The notes: generated by a model from the sequence alone, not told the origin. DNA of 64,000 nt from Bryobacterales bacterium (GCA_020847045.1 JADLCT010000066.1:32223-96222), one strand, 5' to 3'; positions 20,559 through 30,700 are shown, counted from the stretch's first letter. Made by a program: numbers and translations.

Positions 20559-20990
20559 TTGAGCCGGCCGAGACTCTCTCCCGTCGAATACCAGGAGCTG
20601 GCGGACTTCCGCTTTCAGATCCGGCGGTTCCTGTACTTCAGCGAGGAAGCCGCCCTGCGGGAAGGCCTCGAACCCCGCCAGCACCAGGCGCTCCTCGCCA
20701 TCAAGGCAGTGCCCTCCGGCCAGTCCTGCACCATCCGCGATCTGGCGCGCTCGCTCTTCCTGCAGCATCAGAGCGCGGTCGGCCTGGTCAACCGGATGGA
20801 GGCTCGCGAACTGGTGAAGCGTTCCCCCGGGCCGCATGACCGCCGCCAGGTCATCCTGTCCCTCACGCCGCATGGCCAGGAGATCCTTCGCCGCCTCTCT
20901 CTCACGCATCGCGAAGAACTGGAGCACAGCGCTCCGCAACTCGCCGCCTCCCTGCGCGCCATCATGCGCCGCGCGCGGAAAGCAACCTGA
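20559..20990 (+). CDS. MarR-family transcriptional regulator
   Basis: A 143-residue winged-helix regulator. The recognition helix lies in LARSLFLQHQSAVGLVNRME, and the wing contains the conserved Asp-Arg (PHDRRQVILSLTPHG). The start must be the TTG at 20559: an in-frame TAG lies inside the upstream palindrome at 20544-20546 and no later start keeps the fold. There is no room for a ribosome site between palindrome and start, so the mRNA is probably leaderless. The stop overlaps the ClC start by one base (TGATG), so both form one operon and the channel is the likely regulated target. Ligand unknown. Confidence 0.88.
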   Translation: MSRPRLSPVEYQELADFRFQIRRFLYFSEEAALREGLEPRQHQALLAIKAVPSGQSCTIRDLARSLFLQHQSAVGLVNRMEARELVKRSPGPHDRRQVILSLTPHGQEILRRLSLTHREELEHSAPQLAASLRAIMRRARKAT

Positions 20991-22822
20991 TGAAAACCGA
21001 CCGTATCAACCAGCCTCTCCATCAAATTCCGGACGCACGCGAGTTGGGCGATTTTACCGCCACGCCACGGCTGATCCCCATCGCTCTCCTCGCTGTCGTC
21101 ATCGGCGCCGTCAGTTCATTCGTCGCTCTCGGCCTGCTCAACCTGATCGGCCTGTTCACCAACCTGTTCTACTTTCAGCGGTGGCGGACGGACCTGGTCA
21201 CTCCCGCCGCGAACCACCTCGGGTGGTGGGCCGTGCTGGTGCCAGCGGGCGGTGCGCTGATTGTCGGCCTGATGGCGCGTTATGGTTCGGAACGCATCCG
21301 CGGACACGGCATCCCGGAGGCGATCGAATCCATCCTGCTCCATGGCAGCCGCGTCCAGCCGCGTCTTGCGATCCTCAAGCCGCTCTCCTCGGCCATCTCC
21401 ATCGGCTCCGGCGGACCCTTCGGCGCCGAGGGGCCCATCATTATGACGGGAGGCGCGTTCGGCTCCATCATCGCCCAGTTGTTCCGCCTCAGCAGCGTGG
21501 AGCGCAAGACGCTTCTGGTGGCCGGTGCGGCCGCCGGCATGTCCGCCACCTTCGCCGCACCGCTTTCCGCCGTGCTCCTCGCCGTGGAACTTCTGCTGTT
21601 CGAATGGAAGCCGCGCAGCATGATCCCCGTCGCACTGGCCAGCGTAACGGCCGGCGCCACCCGCCGCTACATCCTCGGCCTCGGACCGCTATTCCCCGTC
21701 CCCCCGCATCCCGTTTTCATTGGCCCTAGCGGCCTGCTTGGCTGCGTCGCCGCCGGCCTGCTCGCGGGACTCATCTCGGCCGCTCTGACGAAGGCCGTCT
21801 ACACGGCGGAGGATGCCTTTGAACGTCTGCCCATCCATTGGATGTGGTGGCCCGCGCTTGGCGGCCTTGTGGTCGGACTCGGCGGACTGATCTTTCCGCA
21901 GGCGCTCGGCGTGGGCTATGAAACCATCGGGGCGCTGATCCAGGGCGACGTTCCCAAGCACATCATCATCGGCGTGCTCCTCGTCAAGTCCTTCATCTGG
22001 GCTGTCTCGCTGGGCTCCGGCACTTCGGGCGGCGTACTCGCTCCGCTGCTCATGGTGGGCGGCGCGGCGGGCGGAATCGAGGCCATGTTCCTGCCCTACG
22101 AAGGCGCCGGCTTCTGGCCTCTCATCAGCATGGGCGCGATCCTGGGCGGCACCATGCGCTCGCCGTTCACCGGGGTGGTCTTCGCCATCGAACTCACGCA
22201 TGATCTGAACGCGCTGCTCCCCCTCATGGTTGCCAACACCATCGCCTACGCCATCACCGTACTGCTATTGAAGCGCTCGATTCTCACCGAAAAACTCAGC
22301 CGCCGAGGCTTCCATTTAAGCCGCGAGTACTCCATCGACCCGCTGGAGATCCTGTTTGTCCGTGAGGTCATGCGCACCACGGTCGTCGCCTTCCCCGCCA
22401 GCGAAACCGTGCGCGATCTCGCGCGGCGCTTTCGTCCCGATCACTCCGCCAAGGGCCAGCACCTCTACCCGGTGATCGATGACGAGCGGCGCATCGTCAG
22501 CGTCATCACGCGGAAGGACATCCAACGCATTCTCGATAGCCCCCGCGACCCCAACGCGGCACTGGCCAGCCTCGGCCGCCAATCGCCCACGGTCGCCTAC
22601 TCCGATGAACCGCTGCGCGTCGTCGTAAACCGCATGGCCGAACGGCAGCTCACTCGAATGCCCGTTGTGAACGCCAGCGACGAAAAACTGGTGGGCATGG
22701 TCTCTCTGGAAGACCTTCTCGGCGGCCGCGTCCGGGTCCTCAGTGAGGAGCGGACCCGCGAACAGGTGCTGCGTCTTTGGCTCCCCAAGAGTCAAGACGC
22801 CAACATGCCGGAAGGCGGGTAG
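20990..22822 (+). CDS. ClC-type chloride channel/antiporter with CBS domains
   Basis: A 610-residue membrane protein. Residues about 25-440 form the ClC pore: the first selectivity motif reads RGHGIPE, the second GSGGPFGAEGPIIM (gating Glu retained, with Ala replacing the usual Arg/Lys before it) and the third GSGTSGGVLAPLL. After the pore come two CBS domains (about 445-590), which usually bind adenine nucleotides and gate transport. The residue aligned with the inner proton Glu of E. coli ClC-ec1 seems to be Leu (VELL after helix), so channel-like behaviour is possible; this alignment is by eye. It is coupled to the MarR gene. Confidence 0.9.
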   Translation: MKTDRINQPLHQIPDARELGDFTATPRLIPIALLAVVIGAVSSFVALGLLNLIGLFTNLFYFQRWRTDLVTPAANHLGWWAVLVPAGGALIVGLMARYGSERIRGHGIPEAIESILLHGSRVQPRLAILKPLSSAISIGSGGPFGAEGPIIMTGGAFGSIIAQLFRLSSVERKTLLVAGAAAGMSATFAAPLSAVLLAVELLLFEWKPRSMIPVALASVTAGATRRYILGLGPLFPVPPHPVFIGPSGLLGCVAAGLLAGLISAALTKAVYTAEDAFERLPIHWMWWPALGGLVVGLGGLIFPQALGVGYETIGALIQGDVPKHIIIGVLLVKSFIWAVSLGSGTSGGVLAPLLMVGGAAGGIEAMFLPYEGAGFWPLISMGAILGGTMRSPFTGVVFAIELTHDLNALLPLMVANTIAYAITVLLLKRSILTEKLSRRGFHLSREYSIDPLEILFVREVMRTTVVAFPASETVRDLARRFRPDHSAKGQHLYPVIDDERRIVSVITRKDIQRILDSPRDPNAALASLGRQSPTVAYSDEPLRVVVNRMAERQLTRMPVVNASDEKLVGMVSLEDLLGGRVRVLSEERTREQVLRLWLPKSQDANMPEGG

Positions 22823-22903
22823 CGGCCCGGCCAACCGGGGGCGGCGGAAGGTTCCGCTGCGCCGCGGCTCGTGATATAACAGGCGCCAGACAGGCCAAGA
22901 CCA

Positions 22904-24592
22904 ATGCAAGAAGCCAGGTTGCTGACTGCGGTTGCCTTCCTCTTCGCCGTGGGTTGTGGCGAAGTTTCACCGGTGCGCTCTTGGTACGTGGATTCGCTTG
23001 TCAAGGTGTTCCCCGGCGATCAACCCGGCACGCATGAAATGCCGGACGCCACATGGCTGGTTGCGCGGAACGGCCACGTCAATCTCCAAATCGCATTCCG
23101 CTCGGAACGGGCGATCCCTCAATTGCGCATCGAAATCAAACCGCCGGTACGCGCCGGCACGAAGTTGGAAGCCGAGGCCCGCTGGGTGCGATACGTACCC
23201 GTGGGATCCAATCCGCCCGGCACACCGTATGACGAACTGGCTCGCCCCGCTCCCGCGCTTTTTCCCGACCCGCTCATGGAATCGTGGCCCCTCGGCCTGA
23301 AGGCCGCCACCACGCAGCCGGTCTGGATCACCGTGCATGCTCCGGCCGGTGCGCCGCCGGGCAAGTATAACGGCTCGGCGGTCCTATTTTCAGGGCAGCA
23401 GCGCCTGCACGAACTGAACTTCACGATTCGCGTCACCGGCGCCGTGGTCCCCGCCAGCCAGCAACTCAAGGTCACAAACTGGTTCAGCTTCAGTTACGAT
23501 CCCGCCACCAGCGATCTGCAGCGCCACTACAAGATCGCGCCCTATAGCAGCCAGCACTGGCAACTGCTGAGCAATCTTGGCCGCGTGATGGCCGCGCACA
23601 AGCAGAACGTGATCTTGACTCCGGTGATGGCGCTGGCTCAGCCCACCGCCGCGGGCGGGACGATCCGCTACGATTTCTCTCTGCTCGACAAATGGGTGGA
23701 CACTTTCCGCACGGCGGGCGTCATTGGAACCATTGAAGGCGGACACCTGCTCGGCCGGAGCGGCAGTTTCTTCGATCCGATGATCGTGCCGGCTTATATC
23801 ATCGAAGGCGGCCAGGCGGTGCGCCGGAATCTCGACACGGACGATCCCCGCGCTGAGCAGTTTCTGGCGTCATTTCTCAGCGCTCTCTTCGCGCACCTGA
23901 AAGAGAAGGGTTGGGAGAAGCAGTACATCCAGCATGTCCACGATGAACCACATGACCGCGAAGCGCCGGTTTACAACCGGTATGCCAAGATCATCCACAA
24001 GCACCTGCCTGGTGTACCCACCATCGACGCCGTTGGCCTGCATCAGGACATCAGCTTCTTCGCCGGCGTCACCGACATCTGGGTCCCCGTGCTCGGTAGC
24101 TTTGATCACCAGTTCGACAAGATCCGCACGCATAGGGCGAAAGGGAAGGAAGCATGGTTCTACACCTGCGTCACACCCCAAGGGCGCTATCTCAACCGTT
24201 TCATCGATCTGCCGCTCGTGAAGACTCAGCTTCTACACTGGTTCAACTTCCGCCACGGCTTCACGGGCTTCCTGCATTGGGGCGGCAGTTCCTGGGCGCC
24301 TGACCCGTTCGACAACGTGCAAACCGTCATTAACGGCAACCGCACACTGCTGCCCGCGGGCGACAATGCGATCATCTACCCGAACGCCGAAAAGCTCTCG
24401 GTGCTGAGTTCCATCCGCCTGGAAGCGATGCGCGAGGGCATCGAGGACTATGAATTGCTTGTAGCTCTGGCGCAGAGGGACCAGGCAAAGGCGGATCTCC
24501 TGGCCAGGACGGCCATCCCCCACGTGAATGACTACGTACGCGGCGTTCCGGCATTCCGGGAGTTGCGCAGACAACTCCTGGAGGCGTTTTGA
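22904..24592 (+). CDS. DUF4091 glycoside-hydrolase-like lipoprotein (copy 1)
   Basis: A 562-residue predicted lipoprotein: a short signal ends in the lipobox AVGC (Cys about residue 18). The N-terminal 180 residues are beta-rich; the rest looks like a TIM-barrel glycoside hydrolase with DUF4091 hallmarks: HVHDEPHDREAP, an acidic pair suited to catalysis, then GFLHWGG and the closing MREGIEDYELL. Such proteins are predicted carbohydrate-active, without a characterised substrate. It is followed by a clear paralogue in the same orientation 11 bases later. Confidence 0.8.
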   Translation: MQEARLLTAVAFLFAVGCGEVSPVRSWYVDSLVKVFPGDQPGTHEMPDATWLVARNGHVNLQIAFRSERAIPQLRIEIKPPVRAGTKLEAEARWVRYVPVGSNPPGTPYDELARPAPALFPDPLMESWPLGLKAATTQPVWITVHAPAGAPPGKYNGSAVLFSGQQRLHELNFTIRVTGAVVPASQQLKVTNWFSFSYDPATSDLQRHYKIAPYSSQHWQLLSNLGRVMAAHKQNVILTPVMALAQPTAAGGTIRYDFSLLDKWVDTFRTAGVIGTIEGGHLLGRSGSFFDPMIVPAYIIEGGQAVRRNLDTDDPRAEQFLASFLSALFAHLKEKGWEKQYIQHVHDEPHDREAPVYNRYAKIIHKHLPGVPTIDAVGLHQDISFFAGVTDIWVPVLGSFDHQFDKIRTHRAKGKEAWFYTCVTPQGRYLNRFIDLPLVKTQLLHWFNFRHGFTGFLHWGGSSWAPDPFDNVQTVINGNRTLLPAGDNAIIYPNAEKLSVLSSIRLEAMREGIEDYELLVALAQRDQAKADLLARTAIPHVNDYVRGVPAFRELRRQLLEAF

Positions 24593-24603
24593 AAGGAGGG
24601 GCG

Positions 24604-26298
24604 GTGAGGAAGAGATCCATTCGCGCCGCACAGGCCGGCATGCTCGCCTTCGCCTTGACGCTCCTCACGGGTTGCGGCGCGGGTTCCGGCCTGAAGTTCT
24701 GGTTCGTCGACTCGCTGGTGAAGGTATTCCCGGATGATGCGGCCGGCAAGGACCAACTGGATAAAGCCGTCTTTCCCGCGGCGCGGAACTCGCACGTCAG
24801 CATCCAACTGGCCTTGCGGAGCGAGCAGCCCGTGGGCGGCCTTTACGTCGACGCTCCCGCGCTCACCGGTCCCGGCCAGCCCATCGACACAACGCGCGTC
24901 CGGTGGGTGGAATACGTGGTGGTCACCACCAACACCCGAAACACTCCGGACGAGGAGTTGCTACGGAAGGCTCCCGCGCTGTTTCCCGACGCTCTTTTCA
25001 CGGAGTTTCCGATCACGGTAGAGAAGGACCGCACGCTGCCGGTGTGGTTGACAGTCCATGTGCCGCCGGATCAAGAGCCCGGCGAATACAAGGGGCAACT
25101 GGTGTTGCGGCAGGGGACGGACATCGTCGCCAGAGTTCCTTACACGCTGATGGTTCACGCGGCGCGGGTTCAAACGCCGATTCCCCTGGCAATTAACAAT
25201 TACCTCAATTTGAGCGAGTCCCATCTGGAGCAGTTCCACGGCTGCGCGCGCGGAACAGCCCCTTGGTGGAGCCTGATCGCCAGCTATGCGCGATTTTGGG
25301 CCGGCTACTACCAGACGGCGGTTCGCGCCAATGCCGTCGCCCTGGCAAAACCCGAAGTGGCCGGCGGCAGCCTGCGGTACGACTTTCGCGACTTCGAAAG
25401 ATACGTCGAGACATGGGAGGCCGCCGGCGTGAAGGGCCAGATCGACGGGGGCAACCTGATGGAGCGCCAGCGCAGGCGCGACGCCACCATCATGACAAGG
25501 GCCTGGGTGGTGGAAGGCGGCAAGCCGGTTCTCGTCAACATTCCCTGGAACGATCCGCGCGCACAGCGGTTCCTGGATACATTCCTCCCCGCCCTGCACA
25601 AACGTCTCGCCGAGCTTGGCTGGACGGCAAAGTATCTCCAGGGAGTCATGGACGAGCCGAACCAGTGGGAGATCCCCGCGTTCCTCGACGCGGCTGCGAA
25701 AGTCCGGCGGTTCATGCCCGGCGTGAGAACCATCGAACCGGCCGGACTGCGCCAGGACACCGGCTTTATGAAGAAGACGGTGGACATCTGGGTGCCGCAA
25801 CTCGGCACCTTCGATGAGAAGACAGATCTGCTGGAGAGACACATCCGCGAGGACAAAGGCGAGGTCTGGCTCTATACGGCCCTGTCGCCGCGTGGAAAAT
25901 ACCCGAACCGGTTCGTGGACACGTCACTCATCAAAGTGCGATTGCTCCATTGGATCAACTACAAGTGGAACTTCACCGGCTTCCTCCACTGGGGTGGAAA
26001 CTACTGGGGGCCATATCCTCTCAAGGACACGCAACCTGTCATCAACGAAGGCCGCACACACCTGCCGCCGGGCGACGCATTTATCACCTACCCGGCCCGA
26101 ACCGGCCTTTACAGCTCGATCAGGCTGGAGCAGATGCGCGAAGGCATCGAGGACTACGCGCTGCTGAAACAACTGGAAGTCAAGGACAGCGCCCTGGCGC
26201 GAAAGATCGCCGGCGAGGCCGTGCGGTCATTCGTCGACTACGTGCGGGAGCCGAAGCAGTTTCGCGCCATCCAGCAAAAGGTACTCGCAGCGCTGTAG
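24604..26298 (+). CDS. DUF4091 glycoside-hydrolase-like lipoprotein (copy 2)
   Basis: A 564-residue paralogue of the preceding gene. It shares the post-lipobox FVDSLVKVFP segment, a VMDEPNQWEIP acidic site in place of HDEPHD, the FTGFLHWGGNYW barrel strand and the terminal MREGIEDYALL. The lipobox is LTGC. I prefer the GTG at 24604 because AAAGGAGG lies five bases before it and just after the stop of copy 1; an earlier TTG overlaps that stop. The pair looks like a tandem duplication that has since diverged substantially. Confidence 0.8.
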   Translation: MRKRSIRAAQAGMLAFALTLLTGCGAGSGLKFWFVDSLVKVFPDDAAGKDQLDKAVFPAARNSHVSIQLALRSEQPVGGLYVDAPALTGPGQPIDTTRVRWVEYVVVTTNTRNTPDEELLRKAPALFPDALFTEFPITVEKDRTLPVWLTVHVPPDQEPGEYKGQLVLRQGTDIVARVPYTLMVHAARVQTPIPLAINNYLNLSESHLEQFHGCARGTAPWWSLIASYARFWAGYYQTAVRANAVALAKPEVAGGSLRYDFRDFERYVETWEAAGVKGQIDGGNLMERQRRRDATIMTRAWVVEGGKPVLVNIPWNDPRAQRFLDTFLPALHKRLAELGWTAKYLQGVMDEPNQWEIPAFLDAAAKVRRFMPGVRTIEPAGLRQDTGFMKKTVDIWVPQLGTFDEKTDLLERHIREDKGEVWLYTALSPRGKYPNRFVDTSLIKVRLLHWINYKWNFTGFLHWGGNYWGPYPLKDTQPVINEGRTHLPPGDAFITYPARTGLYSSIRLEQMREGIEDYALLKQLEVKDSALARKIAGEAVRSFVDYVREPKQFRAIQQKVLAAL

Positions 26299-26366
26299 AC
26301 TCTTCGCGCCCGCACCCCGGCCCTCACGATCAGGCGGCGCGAACCATGCCGCTTCCCTCCATGCCG

Positions 26367-26572
26367 TATACTTTCTCATGAAGAAGTCGGCAAATGCCTT
26401 CCATGACGATTCAGGACCGGGATGGCCCGCTGATCATGGGCGCCGCGGAACCCGTGAACATCCACGCACCGGAGCGTGATCCAGCCGCTGTCCCCTGCAT
26501 AAGCAGATTCTTTCGCACACCAGGAGCAACCATCTGACCAAGACGTCCACCCGTAGCCCGGCGCGACCCGAG
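26367..26572 (+). promoter_or_regulatory. Promoter and structured leader of the TehA/SLAC1-type gene
   Basis: The 275-base gap before the channel gene has a TATACT hexamer at 26367-26372 and no good -35. If transcription starts near 26379, the leader is about 155-195 nt. It can form several local hairpins, for example CACGC/GCGTG with loop ACCGGA at 26464-26478 and CTGC/GCAG at 26495-26506. It matches no riboswitch class that I can recognise. A 33-codon frame at 26378 lacks a ribosome site and is not called. Confidence 0.35.
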
Positions 26573-27670
26573 GTGCGCGCCGGACCGTCCGGCCTGCGCG
26601 CCGCCGCCTCCTCCCTCTCGCCCGCTTATTTCGCAATGGTGATGGCGACGGGCATCGTCTCGCTGAGCGCGCAGATGCTGGGAATGTCCAGGCTGGCCTC
26701 CGTTTTGTTCGTTCTGAACTGCGTGGCGTATGTCTCCATTTGGACGCTCTACGTGCTTCGCATCCGATGGTTTGGGCGCGAAGTTCTGCGCGACCTTACG
26801 GACCATCAACGCGGTCCGGGGTTCTTCACGTCGGTGGCGGCTTCGGGCATTCTCGGCGGACAGTTCGTCCTCATAACCGGCGATTATCACATAGCCTCCG
26901 CCCTGTGGATTCTGGCCACCGTCCTGTGGGTGTCGCTGATCTACACGATTCTGACGGCGTTCACCATCAAGGAGGAGAAACCGGACTTGCAGGCGGGCAT
27001 ATCCGGCGCATGGCTGCTCGCCGTGGTGGCTACACAGTCGGTGGCCAGTTTGAGCGCCCTGGTTGCGCCGCACTGGAACCAGCCCTACCGGCTCATGATC
27101 AATTTTTTCGCCCTCTCCATGTGGCTGTGGGGCGGCATGCTGTACATCTGGATGATCTCGCTGATCTTCTACCGTTACACATTTTTTCGTTTTTCGCCAG
27201 GCGACCTCTCTCCTCCGTACTGGATCAACATGGGTGCAATGGCCATCTCCACTCTGGCCGGAGCCCGGCTGATCATGAACACGGCCGACGCGCCGTTTCT
27301 CCTCTCCGTACTTCCATTCCTGAAAGGCTTCACTGTGTTCTATTGGGCGACGGGCACATGGTGGATCCCGATGCTCCTGATCCTGGCGGCCTGGCGGCAT
27401 CTCTACAAAAGGTTTCCGCTGGCTTATGATCCGCTCTACTGGGGCGCCGTCTTTCCGCTTGGAATGTACGCCGCCTGCACATTCCAGATGGCCCAGGCGA
27501 TGCATCTGGATTTCCTGTTCGTGCTGCCACGCATCTTTATCTACGTGGCGCTGGCCGCATGGCTGGCCACCTTCTGGGGCCTGTGCCGCACGCTTGCGGG
27601 CGGGTTGCGGAGAGGGCCGCACACAGCCGTGCGGGCAGGTTCAGACCGTGGCGCAAACGATCTGAGATAG
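26573..27670 (+). CDS. TehA/SLAC1-type (TDT family) anion transporter
   Basis: A 365-residue protein with ten predicted membrane helices. The N-terminal SLSPAYFAMVMATGIVSL is characteristic of the tellurite-resistance/dicarboxylate transporter and SLAC1 anion-channel family. Later helices include FYWATGTWWIPMLL and YAACTFQMAQAM. Substrate may be a dicarboxylate, sulfite, nitrate or chloride. The GTG at 26573 lacks a ribosome site, whereas AGGAG at 26522-26526 is well placed for an in-frame CTG at 26534, which would add 13 residues; the true start is therefore uncertain. Confidence 0.8.
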   Translation: MRAGPSGLRAAASSLSPAYFAMVMATGIVSLSAQMLGMSRLASVLFVLNCVAYVSIWTLYVLRIRWFGREVLRDLTDHQRGPGFFTSVAASGILGGQFVLITGDYHIASALWILATVLWVSLIYTILTAFTIKEEKPDLQAGISGAWLLAVVATQSVASLSALVAPHWNQPYRLMINFFALSMWLWGGMLYIWMISLIFYRYTFFRFSPGDLSPPYWINMGAMAISTLAGARLIMNTADAPFLLSVLPFLKGFTVFYWATGTWWIPMLLILAAWRHLYKRFPLAYDPLYWGAVFPLGMYAACTFQMAQAMHLDFLFVLPRIFIYVALAAWLATFWGLCRTLAGGLRRGPHTAVRAGSDRGANDLR

Positions 27671-27716
27671 AACCGGTTCAGCGGAAACTTTGGGGCTCCT
27701 CTTTCAGCCTCGATGC

Positions 27717-27725
27717 TGGTATACT
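27717..27725 (+). promoter_or_regulatory. Extended -10 promoter of the large TonB receptor
   Basis: TGGTATACT gives an extended -10 element (TG at 27717-27718, TATACT at 27720-27725). Transcription would start near 27732, leaving a leader of about 61 nt before the ATG. No convincing -35 is visible, as expected for extended -10 promoters. Confidence 0.5.
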
Positions 27726-27731
27726 TCCCCG

Positions 27732-27775
27732 AACGAAAAAGCTCCGTGGGAGTACCTATTTCGTTTTGCACGGAG
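27732..27775 (+). promoter_or_regulatory. Leader RNA with two interleaved 7-bp helices
   Basis: AACGAAA (27732-27738) can pair with TTTCGTT (27759-27765), and CTCCGTG (27742-27748) with CACGGAG (27769-27775). The order arm A, arm B, A', B' is that of an H-type pseudoknot, or of two mutually exclusive hairpins. It starts at the predicted transcript 5' end and stops six bases before the GGGGAGG ribosome site (27781-27787), so it could control translation of the receptor. Confidence 0.45.
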
Positions 27776-27792
27776 ATTTTGGGGAGGTTTCC

Positions 27793-30700
27793 ATGTTGCC
27801 AAACGTCCGCCAACCGCTGCACTCCGCGCTCTTGGCGATGAGCCTTTTGTCCGTGAATCTGGCCGCGCAAACGCTCGGCACGGTCACCGGCGAGGTGAAA
27901 GATGCCTCGGGCGCGGTCGTCGCCGGGGCGGCCATCACGGTCCGCAATACGGCGACAAACGGCGTCCGCAATGCCACCACAAACCAGGATGGCGTCTATA
28001 CCATTCCCGCTCTCGTACCGGGCATGTATGAGGTTAAGGCCGAACGTCAGGGCTTCAAATCGTCGGCACGATCCAACGTCGAATTGCAGGTGCAGCAGAC
28101 CGCCCGCGTCGACTTCGCGCTGGAAGTCGGCCAGGTGAGCGAAATGGTGGAAGTGTCCAGCGCGCTCCCTCTGCTCACCACCGAGGATGCGACGGTCGGC
28201 ACGGTCATCGAGCAGAAGCGCATCACCGATCTGCCGCTAAACGGACGGAACTTTTTCAGCCTGGTGGCCTTGAGCCCAAACGTCACCTACGGTTTCAATC
28301 AGGCGGCGCAGGCGGTGGGCCGCCAGGGCGGGTCGCGGTCGGGACTTACTATATCCATGGCTGGCGCGCGGTCGGCCTGGAGTAATTACACATTGGACGG
28401 CATCACAAACACCGATATCAACTTTAACCTCTATATCGTCCTTCCCTCGGTGGAGGCGCTCCAGGAGTTCAAGGTGCAAACGGGAATCTATCCCGCCGAG
28501 TTCGGACGCGGCGCCGGGCAGATCAACGTCTCCACCAAGGGTGGCTCGAACCAGTATCACGGCACCTTGTTTGAATTTTTGCGGAACGACAAACTCGACG
28601 CACGGCCCTACTTTTTCAAGGATCCTGAGAGCCCGAACCAGGTGGCCCCGCTGAAGGCGCCGTACAGGCAGAACCAGTATGGCGGCACGCTCTCCGGCCC
28701 AATTCAGATCCCCAAACTTCTCGACGGGAAGAACCGCGTCTTTTTCATGGCAAACTATGAGGGGTTCAAGTCCCGCCACTCGGCGCCCAGCTTCTTCACC
28801 ACCATGACGCCGGCCATGCGGAGCGGTGATTTCTCCGTGGTGACCACTTCGTTGCAGGACCCAAACACGCGCGTGCGCACGCCCAACCCGAACGGTTCCG
28901 GTTTTACCGTGGCGTCCACACCGTTCGCCGGCAATCAGATTCCCGCCTCGCGCATCAGTCCCGGCGCCAAGTACCTGCTGGACTCGTTCGCCCCTCTGCC
29001 CAATCTCACCCAGAGCGGACTGCCCAACCGGAACTATCAGTGGACCGCCAAAACCCCAGTGGACAAGGACCAGTTCACCGGCCGCATCGACTTCAACGAG
29101 AGCTCCAATTCGCAGTGGTTCGGGCGCTACTCCTGGACGGACGAGCTTACCACCTCGCCCGGCGTCAAACTGAACGGCACGCAGCTCTATACGCGCGCCA
29201 GCCAGTGGGTGCTCTCCAACACCCGCGTCTTCAGCTCTTCCAAAGTGAATGAGTTCCGCTTTGGCTACAACTCGATGTTCAACAACATCAGCCAGGAACT
29301 GGCCGGAGTGGATAACGTCAACGAGAAGCTGAACACGCCGATCAAGGTAACCGATCCAAACTCCTGGGGCATTCCCGACGTCAACATGAGCGGCAGCACG
29401 CTGAACCGCTTCGGAAACGACGCCAACGGTCCTTTCAGCATCGACAACAAGATCTACCAGGTGGTGGACAACTTTTCGTGGATGACAGGCAAGCACTCGA
29501 TCCGGTTTGGCGGTGAGTACCGCTACAACCAGTTCCTCCAGGTGGGCAACGAATTCGCCCGCGGCCGTTTCACCCACTCGGGCAGCTTCACAGCTAACGG
29601 GAATACGCTGGCCGGGGGCTACAACGGCGCCGACCTTCTGCTGGGCGCCCCCAGCACCGTCGAGGCCGCCGTGGCCCTGGCCCGCGGCGATTTTCGCAAT
29701 AGCGAGATCGCCTTCTACGTGGACGACGTGTACAAGGTGACGCCGCAACTCACCCTCAACTTCGGGCTGCGCTACGAACTCGCCCAGCCGCTCCTGGACA
29801 AGTTCGGCCTGCAACCCAACTTTCAACTTAGGCAGCCGTTGCCTTCCATCGCCAACGTGCCGGACGCCAATCTGCATCCGGTCTTCGTTCGCACGGGGAG
29901 AGGCGATTTCTACGACGACCTCGCCTTCCGCTTTACCGGACCCGTGCAACTGGCGCGCGATGGACGGATGGGTGACCGGCTGATCACCACCGACCACAAC
30001 AACTTCGCCCCCCGCTTCGGGATCGCCTTCAGCCCATCGGCAAAATGGTCCTTCCGCGCGGGCGCCGGGATGTTCTATGCGCAGGAGAGCAAGAACTCGA
30101 TCTTCGACATGAGCCGCGCCGCCGGTGGCCGCGCCAACCCGATCATCGACCAGCAGGGCTTGCCCGCCCTGACTTACAGCAACTACATCAACACCGCGCA
30201 GTTGCCCGTTCGTTTCGCGCCCGGCCTCACCTGGGGCGCCGACTACAACCTGAGAACCACCTACTCCATCCAATACCTGTTCAACGTGCAGCGGACCATC
30301 GGCCAGCACTCGGTACTTGAGGTAGGCTACACGGGCAACTCCAGCCGCAAGGTGAACTACCTGGTGAATGCCAATGCGCCCCTGCCCGGCATCACCACGT
30401 TCGATTCGCGCGAGCCGTACCCCGAATGGCACGGGATACAGTTTCTCAACGGCGACGGCATCGGCAACTACAACGCGTTTTCCGCCAAGCTGACGCAGCG
30501 CTTCTCCGACCGGCTGACGGCCATGTTCAGCTACACCTGGTCGAAGGCGCTCGATGAGAACTCGGCCATTCGCGGCACCGGCTCCGATTTCACGCTGATG
30601 AACCAGCGCTGCCGCTCCTGCGATTACGGCTACGCCGGTTTCGATATCCCTCAGCGTTTCGTGATGTCCGTACTCTACAATTTGCCGTTCGGCAAGGGGC

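Noticed and set aside
22844..22857. Hairpin GCGGA/TCCGC after the ClC gene
   Set aside because: Five-bp stem without T-run in GC-rich DNA; too weak to call a terminator.
26400..26450. Fluoride-riboswitch-like GGGATGG and CTGATCATGGGC
   Set aside because: Elements are in the wrong order and lack the pseudoknot partners.
26378..26479. 33-codon frame in the leader of the TehA/SLAC1-type gene
   Set aside because: No ribosome site, Pro/Arg/Gly-rich product and overlap with hairpins; better read as untranslated leader.
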